NCBI GenBank assembly: GCA_016935765.1
Contig: JAFGQG010000137.1
Span: forward strand, 1-63,716
Source: a bacterium
GTDB taxonomy: Bacteria; UBP14; UBA6098; JAFGQG01
Reading direction: 5' to 3'
DNA length: 63,716 bases
A model generated the notes under the pieces. It was not told the DNA's origin. It searched no databases and was given only the letters and a program-made list of their open reading frames with translations. Every line of letters begins with the position of its first letter. Position 1 is the first letter of the stretch. Shown in pieces: positions 1 to 12,400 of this stretch. The position numbers and the translations under genes were made by a program.

Positions 1-90
1 ATCAAAGATTTATAATCAAATCAAAGATTTATAATCAAATCAAAGATTTATAATCAAATCAAAGATTTATAATCAAATCAAAGATTTGAT
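1..90. repeat. 19-bp tandem repeat, four copies plus a partial fifth
   Basis: The unit ATCAAAGATTTATAATCAA occurs four times head to tail from base 1 to 76 without mismatch. A fifth, partial copy changes into the dispersed hairpin element that follows. The array reaches the left edge of the window, so its real length is unknown. The unit seems to have grown from the ATCAAATC..GATTTGAT stem of the neighbouring hairpin element. Confidence 0.9.
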
Positions 91-118
91 TTTAGGAGTT
101 TTTTCAAAACTCCATGCA
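83..118 (+). repeat. Dispersed hairpin element, copy 1
   Basis: GATTTGATTTTAGGAGTT is followed by a short loop and AAAACTCCATGCA. The GGAGTTT/AAACTCC arms form a hairpin, and a second stem (AATC../..GATT) lies just upstream. Near-identical elements occur at 52199-52247 (opposite strand) and 56881-56912 (same strand). This makes it a small interspersed repeat family of intergenic DNA. Confidence 0.75.
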
Positions 119-251
119 ATATAGGGGAATGACGTGCAATATATGGGAATAAGTTGAAAATAACCATTGAAAACAAATGATTGTTGAAATCCCTGGGGGT
201 GGGTGGTGGATTCGTATGCTTTAGAGACACACCCCACCACTGCGTGGTCCC

Positions 252-267
252 CCCCTCTCAAGAGGGG
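252..267. repeat. GC-rich hairpin in the intergenic region
   Basis: CCCCTC and GAGGGG flank a four-base TCAA loop, followed by a short T run (ACTTTC). It lies in the gene-free stretch 1-474. That stretch otherwise holds only the tandem array, the dispersed hairpin, and a second hairpin at 395-414. No gene was recognised there. Confidence 0.5.
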
Positions 268-394
268 ACTTTCTGCTGTATTCTTATACTGCCGAGATCA
301 CCTTAAAACAGCAAGAGCTGGTTACGGGTTTGAGAGTTGGTGGGTTGCGGGTTTCCTTCACGAACCCTATAGTAAACAATGAATTTTGGAATTT

Positions 395-414
395 GTTTGA
401 GCGGAGGCTCAAAC
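395..414 (-). terminator. Possible terminator hairpin of the giant surface protein gene
   Basis: GTTTGAGC and GCTCAAAC are perfect 8-base arms around a GGAG loop, about 60 bases past the stop codon of the minus-strand giant gene. Only a weak T-rich tail follows on the minus strand, so a factor-independent terminator is plausible but not certain. Confidence 0.35.
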
Positions 415-474
415 CTAACCGGGTTCTGGCAACGGAAATCGCCATCTTTCATTCGTCAATCGTCAATCCCATCC

Positions 475-3400
475 CTACCGAGCCAGAACCGTCGTGCCCT
501 TGCAAACAACATCATCCCTGACCTTGACTACATAAAGGTACACCCCGGGAAGAGCCGCGTTGCCATTGCCATCTATCCCATCCCAGTAATTGCTGCCCTT
601 ATAAGGAGTTGGTCCAATAGACTTGTTAAGGATCTCCCGCCCATCAAAATCGAATATGAACAGTTCCGCCTTCTCTACATGCTGCTCGGGATAGTTTATC
701 CAGAGCGTATCATTGAAACCGTCCCCGTTCGGCGTGAACGGCACCGGGTACACGTCGCAATCCAGTAAAACCAGCACCGGAAAGCAGTAACGGTAAAATC
801 CTTCGAACTCGTTCGCGCCGCAGTATTCAGCATTATCATCCGCGGTTATGAGCTCAACACAAACGGTATCACCTTCAGTGAATTCCTGGTCTGCTACAAC
901 CGAGGAGTAGTGCAGTTCCCCGTTCGCGGAATCCCAAACGAGCGCGGGTGCGGAAAGGTCGTACGTCACTCCATCAACCGTTATCGTAATGGAATACTCA
1001 TCCACGCCGGAAAGCGAATCCCATATACCGAGGGTCAATTCCAGGATATCGATAATGAGAGCGCCTTCGTCGGGCTCAATCAACTCCGCAAAAGGACCCT
1101 GAAGGTCAACAGTAAAGCTCCATGCGTATGGTTCACTCAGGGCATTTCCCCAGCCATCAGCAGCGCTGACAAGCTCCACATCAACCACCTGATTATTGAC
1201 AAAATCGGAAACTGGTGTGAAAATAATGGAGTCGTTCCTGAATATTACATTGGTGCTTATGGGAGTATAATGGCTGCCATCCACCGCGAATTCGATAGTG
1301 GACTCGTCCAGTCCATCAGGGTCCTCGAGAAGGATAATGACCTCCTGGTCTTCGCAGGAGGTGAAGCTTCCATCTTCCGGGTACAGCAATTGCGCCGTCG
1401 GACCGGCAGCGCTTCGGATCAACACTCTCTGAATCGCTGATGAGCCGCTTGCCCTGTCCACCAGCGTGTCAAAATCGAAATCGTTGTCGTGCGCATATAC
1501 AACGAAATACACGAAACTATCGGCAGCAATTTGCGGCGGTATTTGCGTCTGGGTTATAAAATGGTGAGCGCTGAGTATGATCTCCGAAGTGCCGGGCGCA
1601 ACCCTTGCTCTCCGGGTGACCTCGCTCATTAAAATTGTTATTTCGTCGCCGTCGGTGAAGTCCGAGTCGTTATCCCATACAAGGTAAACGCCCTGACCGC
1701 CTGGACCAGTGCTATCATCAAAAACCCCGGAAGTGTCAGCAATGTCCGCTTCTATATCGAAAGCAATCCCTTCAAGGACGTTGCCGGGAGTGAAGTTACT
1801 GTAACTTGGCGGAATCGTGTCATCATCACCAACAACGAACCGCCACGCTGCACTATCTGTATTCGAGCCGCAGAACTCGGCAAGGTCGGAAGCGTAAACA
1901 GTCAACTCAATGGTATCGCGCTCATGGAATAGAATCCCAGGCGGAGCGAAGCTGAACGTTGTCCCGTCAAAGGCGGCATCCACGCTGTCCGGGGACAACT
2001 CCCTGGTCCCCTGCTGCATCTGAACGCGCATCGTCAGGGAGCTCGCGTCCACACCGGCTAGGACGTCCTCGACGTCCACCGAAACCGGCTGCGACCAGTC
2101 ATAGACGATTTCCATGTCGCTTGGGAGCATATTATAGAGTAATGGTGCCGAGATATCCACAATGAAAGTTGCCCTGAACGGTGACGGTTCAAGCAGGTTC
2201 CCGAGACTGTCCGCGGCGTAAAGCTGCACGTTCACCACCTCGCCATCGTCAAAACCGGCAGTTGGCGTAAAGGTCAGAACACCCGCTGAAAAGTCCAGGT
2301 TGGCGGACGGGAGTGTAAATTCACTCGCCTGCACAACCAGCCTGATGGAGGCCGGATCGATTCCATTAGGGTCCTGCAATTCAATGCTCACATGTTGAAG
2401 CGAGCACGAGGTAAAGCTTGATTCCGGGGGAGCGAGCAGCATAGCAATAGGACCCTCACCACCGATAGAAAAACACCACGTGTGAGTCGTGCAGTTAGCC
2501 GGACAGTAAAGCCCATTGTCGCAGAAGTAGGCTTCCACGCAGATTGTATCTCCGCCGGAGAACGGCGCGTCGAGTGTCGAACCGGGCAGTTGGGCAACGT
2601 CCCCGGCAAGCGCAACTTCCCCGGCAGTATATGAATAGACCCGCGCGTCTATGCTAAAAGTCAGGGATTCGGGGTCCAGACCCGCGGGGAGGTCCTCAAC
2701 CGTCAAGCTGATATCAGGACGGGTCAATCCCACAACAGCTCCATCCGCAGGGGTTTCCAGCGACCCAACCGGAGGCTCTACGTCAACAATGAACCAAAAC
2801 TCGTAAGGGGAAGCCAATGATGCTCCATAAATGTCGGAGACCTCAAGCAGAATGACCACAATAGTATCATAATGCGAAAACGGGATCGGCGTCGTGTAGT
2901 GTATCGACGAATCCGATGGATTGTAGGTCAGACCGACATCGCCATAAGTAAGTATAGAATCGTCCACTTCAATGACTATTGTCGAGGCGTCAATATCGTC
3001 GCCTTCGGGGTCTTCTAGGTGAATGATTATCTCCGGGTAAGCGCATGTTGTTATTTCGCCGCCGAGTGGTCGAACCGCCTCCGCGATCGGACCGCCAGCC
3101 GCAATGACGAAAACCCAGCACGAATCGAGCTCGTTCGGGTCGCACCAATCAGGTGTATCAAAAGCCCCGATGCAAACCTCTATCGTATCCCCAGCCATAT
3201 AAACCAGACCGGCGCTATCGGGATAAAACACCAACAGATAGCCGTCCCAGGTAACCGCGGGATCATCCGGCGTGTACCAAGCCCCCTCCACCTGTATTCG
3301 AACGGAATCGCTCATCCCGGCGAGGTCATCCAGAAGCTCCACCCTTATTTCCGAAGTAGTTGGAGAGACAAATTCCCCCGGTAATGGATCGCAGTTAAAA

Positions 3401-6400
3401 ACGTACGGCGCTGAAAGGTCCACCGTAAAGTTCCAGCTCACGGGCGAACTCATCCCGTTCCCTTCGGTGTCCGTCGCTCTCGTAAGTTCAACGTTCACGA
3501 TCGCTCCATCCGTCCATGGCGTTGAAGGCGCGTACTCCAGCGTGGGAGCCGACCAGGTGAGTTCAGACATCGAAGTGGTGTAAGGTATGCTATTAACCAT
3601 CAGTATTATCGAATCCTCGACCACGCCATCGTCATCAGTTATCTCCATAATAATCAGCTGTTCCGCGACGCGGCAAGCCACAAAATCCCCCCTCCCCGGC
3701 TGAATTATCACCGCGTGAGGTCCGGCCAGGCTGATGTCAAAGGTCCAACAGTAAGGAATGGAAATCCCGTTTGGCGGACAGAATAAAGCCAGATCGGATG
3801 CGGATGTGAGACAGACCTCGACGGCTTCTCCATCCTCGAAATCCAAACCCGCAGTTTCCGTCTCAAGCGTTATTGTTGTGCCATCCCAGGTCATAGCAGC
3901 CGAGGCAAGAGTATAAGTGTAGATACCATTCACCAGGAGGGTCAGCGAAGCGGAATCCACCCCGCTGAGAGCGTCGGTTACATCAAGGGTGATAGTGGGC
4001 GTTGAGTCTGACACGCTGCCAGCATCCGGCGGATCAGGATTAGTTGCAACCGGCGGAGCAAGGTCAACGGTGAAGCTGAATGACAGAATTCCCGAGGCAA
4101 GGTTTCCCACCGTGTCACCAACCGACAGCAAAACGACGTTCACAATCTCGCCGTCAACGAACGAAGCAGAAGGTTCAAATAAAATCGCGAGGCTGTCAGC
4201 CTCAAATGAAAGCTCGGTTGACGATATGTCATACACAACTGAGTTCACCTCGAGTTGTATGGAAGTTATATCAATTCCATTATAATCTGTCAAGAGAATT
4301 GTGATTACCTGGTCCTCACAGGATGTAAAAGATCCATCTGGCGGGAAGTAGCGCACAACCCCGGGAGCAGCCAGGTCCACAAAGAAATTCCAGCAGGTAT
4401 CGAGAGTGTTGGGTCCGCAGTAATCGGGAGTATCCAGCGCTTGAACGATGCATACTTCAACCGTGTCATTGTTCTCGAAGACGACGCCCTCATCGCCTGT
4501 ATGAAAAGACAGCAGGGTGTCCACATAGAAAAATGCCGTGGACGTTTCATAGCTGTACTCGTCGCCGTTTATCGAAAGGATAATTGATGACGTATCCAGC
4601 CCGGAAAGCTCGTCCCATAGGCGCATGTTAATGACCGGGTTTGGTTCACTAATGACTTCGCCCGAATATGGGTGTGGATTTTCCATCACAGGCGCGGAGA
4701 GGTCCATGAAAAACTCCCACGATAGCGGGGCGGCAAGATTGTTCCCGAGTTCATCCAGGGCGCGGTTCAGGGCAACAGAAACGGTAGCTCCATCAACCCA
4801 GTGAGTGTAAAGCGCCGTGAATTTCAGCAGGGTATCGCCCGTATATGTCACCTGGTCGCTTCGATACCCATACACGTCGCCATTCACTGTCATTCTAATG
4901 CTGTCAGCGATGATGCCCATATCATCCCAGAGGTATATCAGTATCTGCTGCATTGTATCCCGGCACGCCACGTAGCTTCCGGGGGTTGGCGAGATGATGC
5001 GCGCTGCCGGTCCGCCGATATCCATCGTGAAAGACCAGCAATACGGCTCACCAATGTGGTTCGGGTCGCAGTAATCGGGATTATCTGAGACATCCTCCAG
5101 GCACACTTCGACTGTCTCGCCATCCGCAAACGCGGTTCTCAGGCTTTCCGGGGTAATTGTCGCCACCGGTCTCACCCAGGTCAAACCACTGCCGATGGAG
5201 TAGGGATCGCTGTCCACCGTGACAACGATCGATGTACCTAGAACGCCGCTGTACGCGTCTGTAATATTGATGGATATTTCCGGAAGCGCTTCACTTGAGA
5301 CTGATCCCGGCGTAGGTTGAGGATTTGAGTATTCTGGTGGAGATAGGTCAACGGTAAAGCGCCAATCAAGAGGGGAACCCAGCGGATTACCTATACTATC
5401 TGCGGCGTTTGTCAGTATTGCATGAATGACGTCACCATCGCCCCAGGGAACCGAAGGGGTGTAAGTCAAAACCGGGTAAGCGAATGAGAGCTCGGGACCT
5501 ATGGTGTAATCCGTGCCGTTAACCTCCAGTATGATAGACTCGAGCGTTATGCCGTCACCATCTGTAATCCGAACCAAAATCTGCTGTTCCCCGGGAGGAC
5601 AAGCCACGAATGCGTCCGGTGAAGGTTCGAGTATTCGCGCCATTGGACCGCTGGTATTAACGGTAAAGCTCCAGCACACAGGATCCACTATCGCGTTTGG
5701 AGGGCAAAGGTCCGGTGAATCCTCCGCGGAAACGAGGCAGATATTTACAGTTTCGCCATTTCTAAAATAAACCCCGGCGACAACAGGATCGAAGGTCAGC
5801 CAGCCCCTGCGCCATGTCAACCCGGGGTCAACTCCAAGCTCGTATTCCACACCGTTGACTTCAAGGATTATGCTGGTCGTATCCACGCCGCTTAAACTGT
5901 CCGCGACATAAAGCCATATCACCTGCTCAGTATCCGAGGTTACGGTAAGGTCTGCGGGATAAAAACCATAAGCGACAGGCGGTTCCAGATCAACCACGAA
6001 CCTTGTCCAAACGCTGCCGGGAACGGACAACGGGTTGCCGAGATTATCCTCCGCCTCCCTTAGCACTACTAATACCGTGTCCCCCGATGACCAATACGAA
6101 GAAGGAGTAAATGTCAAAACCGGGTAAGTGAAGGAAAGTTCCGGTGACGGATAATAGAAGGGATCTCCATTTATCTCGAGGATTATCGAGGCGGGATCGA
6201 TTCCGCTTACATCGGTTATCCTTATTTGAATCTCCTGGTCGAAGCAGGATGTTACCGCGTCGAATGGCGGTGATACAACTGTGGCAAACGGACCTGCGAG
6301 GTCCATCTCGAACGACCAACAGAACATTGGGGTCATGACATTCGGTGGGCAATAGTCCGGGTCGTCCGCCGCCTGCACGCACACTTCGACGGTGTCATTA

Positions 6401-9400
6401 TTGCGGAAATTAACTCCAACACGTTCCGGATGAAAGTAGAGCATGGAATCCGCCCATTCGAGCGCCGGGCTGCCAAAAGTGTAATTCACGCCGTTCACCT
6501 GCACGATAATTGAGGATGTATCCACTCCGCTGTATTCATCCCAGAAACTAACGGCTATACCAGCAGATGAATCCCCTGATATCGAACCGTCGGGCGGGAG
6601 AAAATGCAGCACCTCGGGGGGCGATAGATCAACAATGAAAAACCAAACGGTAAATTCATCGGCAACATTCCCAAGCGTGTCTTCTGCGTGGAGAACTCCA
6701 ACCGAAATGTATCCTTCGCTGAAATCTCCGGACGGTGTAAAGGTAATAATGCTGTCCTCACATGTTAATCCAGCATAGCTTGTGTTATATTCGACACCTG
6801 CAACCCTGAGCTCAATGGAAGAGCAATCAACCCCGTTTACATCTCTCAACAAAAGCTGAATTTCCTGGTCTGCGCAAGCGGTTGTGGCGTCAGGACGCGG
6901 CACTATCATAGTGTCGGTTGGACCACTGAAATCCAGCGTAAAGTTCCAGCAATATTCTTCAGAAGTGTTAACTCCACACAGAACAGCCCTGTCAGATACC
7001 GGCTGAAGGCAGACTTCTACAACAGCCTCGTTTGGAAAAGTCACGCCGGCAACTGTCGAAGAAAAGCTTAGTGTCAAACCGTCCCAGCTAATTCCCGGGT
7101 CTCCAATTACGTATGGAGTACCGTCAACGATGAGGGTAATCGTGGTTGAATCCACTCCAGATGAAGCGTCCTGAATATCCACAGAGATGTCTGGTGTCGG
7201 CGTTGTGATTATGGAGCCTGGCGATGGTAATGGATTCGTTACCTCCGGCGGAGAAAAATCTAGACCGAACCACCATTCCATAGGAGCGGGAGAAATCCCG
7301 TTGCCTGCGAAGTCATAAACCTGGATAAGTCTAACCACTATTGAGTCACCATTGACCCATGGTGCTGGTGAGCTAAATCTAAGTACTCCTCCCGCGTAGC
7401 TCAGGGCGGGATTCGGATAGGCGTATTCCACGCCGTCAACTTCAAGTATCAGCGTGTTAATGTCCACTCCCGACACATCAGTAATTCTAAGTTCCACATC
7501 AAAATCTTCGCAGCTTGTGTAAAATCCACTCCGTGGATAAGCAAAATCCACCTGGGGACCTCTGAAATCAAAAACATAAGACCAGCATGTGTCTGAAATG
7601 AAATTCGGGTCGCAAAGGTCTGGCTGGTCCCCTAACTGTTCTATACAAATCTCCAATTCCTCCCCATCTACCGGAAGGTAACCAAGGGAGGACAGGGAAA
7701 ATGAAATCGTATCGCTCAACCAGGTCACATCAGTCGAATAGTAGGTGACTCCGCCAATAACCAATTCCAGGCTCGCGGGATTAATACCGGCAACATCGTC
7801 AAACGCGCATACAAATATCGTAGAATCGGGGTCAGAGAGCGACGCGCCGTCAGGAGGCTCGATCGAATTAATGACCGGGGGTTCCAGGTCGATGTAGAAA
7901 TACCACGCGAGGGCTCCGTATTCAAGGGGTGTTCCCAGCATGTCATCCGCCTGGAGAAGAACCACGCCCAGGGTATCCGCGTGAGACCACAGGGGCGAAG
8001 GGGCGAACGTCAAAACAGAATCCGCGTAAGTAAGCCTGGGATCCGAAAGATGATAGATCGTGGTGTTTATTCTCAGGCTTATTGTACTGGTGTCGATCCC
8101 GTTACCATCGTACAGCCTGATCTGGATCTGTTGATCGCTGCACGACGAAACGTGCCCTGAGGGGGGGGTGATTATTTCGGCAATAGGACCAGAGGAGCTT
8201 ACGTAGAATTCCCAACAGGTGTCGGGCATCACATTCGCGGGGCACAGGTCCGGAGAATCAGCAACGCCCCGAACACAGATAACGACCGTGTCGCCATCCC
8301 GAAAATACATAGCAAGGCTTTCCACCGCTACCGAGTAGGTTACACCGTCCCAATCCACTTCGGGAGGGATGCCGTTTAGTATTTCCCCAGCTATCTCAAC
8401 CACAAAAGTGGAGGGGTCGACCCCACTTCCCGCGTCATTTACATCAAAGGAAATAACCGGGGTCGGCGAGGTCTCAGTGGAACCGGGAGCCGGATCCATA
8501 TTAGAGATCACGGGGGGTGAAAGATCAACGTTAAAAGTCCAATTAATAGGGGTTGAAAGCGCGTTCCCGCTATTATCCTCAACACCGCTCAGGTTTACCG
8601 TGACCACCTCCCCATCCGACCAGTCGGTAGATGGATTGAATACGAGCAAGGAATCGTACAAATAAGATAACTCAGGAGCGGAGATGTTGTAACCAACTGA
8701 GTTGACAACAAGGTTTAGGGTCGAAGTGTTTATACCGCGCGAATCGTAGAGATATATGAAAATACCCTGGTTTGAGCAGGCTGTATATTGTCCCGGGAGC
8801 GGTCTGATAATATGCGCTTCCGGACCAAGGAGATCAAAGGTAACCCTAAAGCAGAACATTGGAAGGATGTTCGGACCGCAGTAAACCGGCGAAACCAGGT
8901 CGGCAACGGTCAGGCAGATCTGGATGGTATCTCCATCGGCGAAAGCCCTTCCGGCGACTTCCGAATCGAAAGTAATCGTGCCGGTTGCCCCGTTCCACGT
9001 TAATCCCGCAGCCGGGTAAACGTAGGGCGTTCCACCAACATTCATCACGATCGAGGACGGGTTTACTCCAGCGACCGAATCTGCGACTTCTATTGTGATG
9101 GTCGGGGTCGGGTCAGAGAGAAGCGACCATGCGGGTGGTGAAAAATCAACAATCACCGGCGGCGACAGGTCAACCACGAAACTCCATGCTGCCGGACCTT
9201 CAAGGTCGTTCCCGGCGATATCTGGCGCGGCAAGCACCTCGAAATTCACCGTATCGCCATCTTCCCACGAAGCGATCGGAGCATAGAAGAGAGTATCGTT
9301 TTCAAAGCTCAACCTGGGATCTGCAACCGTAAGGTGAGCGCCGTTCAAGTCGAACTCTATGGCATCTGTTTGAATTCCGCCGCCATCAAAAATTTCAATC

Positions 9401-12400
9401 ACTATGTTCTGAAGGGAGCAGGCGGTGATAGTCTCATCATCGGGAGCAACCAGATGAGCCGTGGGACCAACTATATCCACGTAGTATTCCCAGCACGTGT
9501 CCGGGGCATAGGTATTTGGTCCGCAGTATAGTGGCATTACAATGTCGCTGATCTCATGAATGCAGAATGTCAGGGTGTCATCCCAGGGGAAGGAAAGCGC
9601 GCTGGTCGTTATTTCGAATCCAATATCGGTTACCCAGTTTACGCCCGGCATCATACCGAGGTAGTGTGAACCGTTTATGGAGATTTCGAGAGTCCCGCCG
9701 AAAATTCCAGAAACATCGTCTGGCAGTTCGAGATAAATCTCCGGAAGGCTGTCACTAATATATGAAAATGGTGGAGGGTCTACGTACGACAAATAAGGTG
9801 GGGAGAGGTCCATTATGAAGCTCCATTCGTAGCTTCCGAGAGTGATGCAGTTCCCGAAAGAATCGCACGCCGAGCCCATCCGTATCATTACGGTATCTCC
9901 ATCAGTCCAGGTCACCGAAGGATTGAAGATCATGGTATTTCCCGAAAAAGAAATTTCCGGGTCAAAGTAATCGTAAAGCATCCCGTTTATTTCTACGCTG
10001 GAGCTTTCTACAACCACACCGTTTGGGTCAACGAGAAGGATGTGAATGGGTTGTGGGGGGCATCCAACAAAAGCTCCGTGTATGGGCACGACCATTTCGG
10101 CAATGGGTCCGGAGAGGTCGATCACGAAAAACCAGCAAGAGTCTATGGTCGCGGAATTTGGACCACAGTATTCAGGCGCGACGAGGTCTGCTGCGTAGAT
10201 GAGGCAGACTTCGACGGTATCGCCATCCTCGAAGGATACTCCAGCGAGCGCGCAATCGAACCGTATCCTGGAGCCCGACCAGCTAACACCCGCAGAGACG
10301 TAAGTATATACGATTCCGTCAATCCTAATCTGAACGCTTGTTGTATCAACACCCGCGCCTTCATCGAGAACGAACATGGAAATGACGGGGGTAGCCGTGG
10401 ACACACGAGCTTCAGCGCCCGGATTATATGTGCCAAGATGCGGAGGCGAAAGATCCACAACAAATTGCCATTCTACCGGAGCATCCCGAAGAGCATTGCC
10501 GTTATTATCCTCAACCGAGAGCAGCCGGACGACCACCGTATCCCCATCTGTCCACGGGCTTCCCGGAACGAAGAATACGGTATCCCCGACCACGCTAATA
10601 TCGCCGAAACCGTAAAATGAGCCGTTTATCCAGAGCGATATGGTCGAGAAATCGACTCCGCTCGCATCCTGAACGACTATGCCGATTTCCTGCATGGGGC
10701 AGCCCGTAATCGTATCATCCTGCGGGATAACCATTTGCGCCGTGGGACCATGCAGGTCAAAAATAAAACTCCAGCAAGTATCGAGAACGTTGGGGCCACA
10801 GTACTCAGTTGGGATGTCATCCCCTATTTGAAGGCAGACCTGCACTGTATCGTCGTGAGAGAAGGTGAAGCCTGTTGCTTCGAGGTCGAAAGTCAGGGTA
10901 GAACCATCCCAGGTATATGCCCCTGGATACCCTGAATATGAGAAATTTGAGCCAAGAACGTTGATAACCGCAGTTGTCTGATCTACCCCCGCGCCAAGAT
11001 CGTCCAGGTCTATCTCCAGAATGGGGAAGGAATCAGATACGAAATCCATAATCCCGGGAATGAATCCAGTCACAAACGGGGGTGAAAGGTCAACATAGAA
11101 TTGTGAACTGATCGGCGACGCAAGATCGTTGCCGTTAATATCCATCGCCGAGTTCAAGGTGAAATTGATTGTTGCGCCATCAGTCCAGTTCGAGGTCGGA
11201 GTAAAGGTTAAGGTGTCATTCTCAAACTGAAGGTGGTCCATAAAGTCATAGACTGTGCCTTCAACGGTTAACACGATACTATTAGAGTCCACCCCCCCAA
11301 TATCCACTATCTCGAAAAGAATCTCCTGGTCATCACAGGCTGTGTATTGGTTAGTTGGTGGAAGGATAAGGCTTGCCACAGGTCCGGACAGGTCCACGTA
11401 GAATTGCCAGCACCATGGCGAATCCAGGGTGTTGGGTCCGCACTTGTCGGGTGGTATCCTATCCTCTGCCGAGATCAGGCATACAACAACCGTATCGCCA
11501 TCTGCAAAATTCACTCCTGCTATTACCGGGTTAAATGTCAGCATGTCCCCAACGTAGCTTACTGCGGCATGGGTGTATGAATACGGTGTGCCGTTCACGG
11601 TTATCCTGAGTGAGGAGGGGTTCACCCCAGAGACGTTATCGGTAATCTCCAGTGAAATCAGCGGCTGGGATTCGCCAACCACGGTGTCGGGTGGCGGCTG
11701 GGGATTGGATGGGGTTGGTGGCAGCTTGTCAATATAGAAAGTCCAGGTGTCAAAATCGCCTCCTACGTAAGTACTCATAGTGCCATTTACGTCCAAAGCC
11801 CTGTTCATCCTTGCGCTTATTGCGCCGGAGGCAGGCCAGAGTGGATCGACAAGTATTAGAAGCGAATCACCGATGAACGAAATTCGTGGGTCTGAGAACC
11901 AATAGTTGGTACCCGCTGCCCGAATCTGTCCGTACGAAATGTCCACGCCCGACATATCGGTCAGTTTAACCACCAGTGAATCACAGGCGATGGTGTCCCC
12001 AACGTTAGGCCATATCAAGTAAGCTCTCGGTCCCCTGGAGTCTATCACAAAATCCCAGCACAGGTCAGCATCCATGGTATCCACCCAGTTTGGACCGCAG
12101 GTTAAGGCGTTATCCTGAACCCGGTCGATAGCTTTGAGAAAACAGACGTGCACTGAATCCTCCGCCTGGAAGTCGTCTTCGGTCCAGGCGAGAGATATCG
12201 AATCTTCGTATCTGAGGCAGGATGAGCCGGTAACATCCCAGCAGCACCCGGAACCCCGGCTGCCGTAGCAATTTGAAGAGGCGAAGGAAGTAAAGCACAT
12301 GCATAGGGTACCGCCTCCAAGCCGAAGCCCGCTCGTCGTATCGTCGACCTCGATGGAAATTCCGATATCCAGGTAGCCGCCCGTTATCACCGTATCAGGG

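Noticed and set aside
1..90. CRISPR-like direct repeats at the window start
   Set aside because: The 19-bp units are contiguous with no spacers, and no cas gene is present.
910..1440. A 176-residue frame on the plus strand inside the giant gene
   Set aside because: It runs opposite to the clearly coding repeat protein, has no homology-like motifs, and the repeats in the minus frame explain the sequence fully.
10042..10620. A 192-residue frame on the plus strand inside the giant gene
   Set aside because: Same reason: it is an antisense shadow created by codon bias of the repeats.
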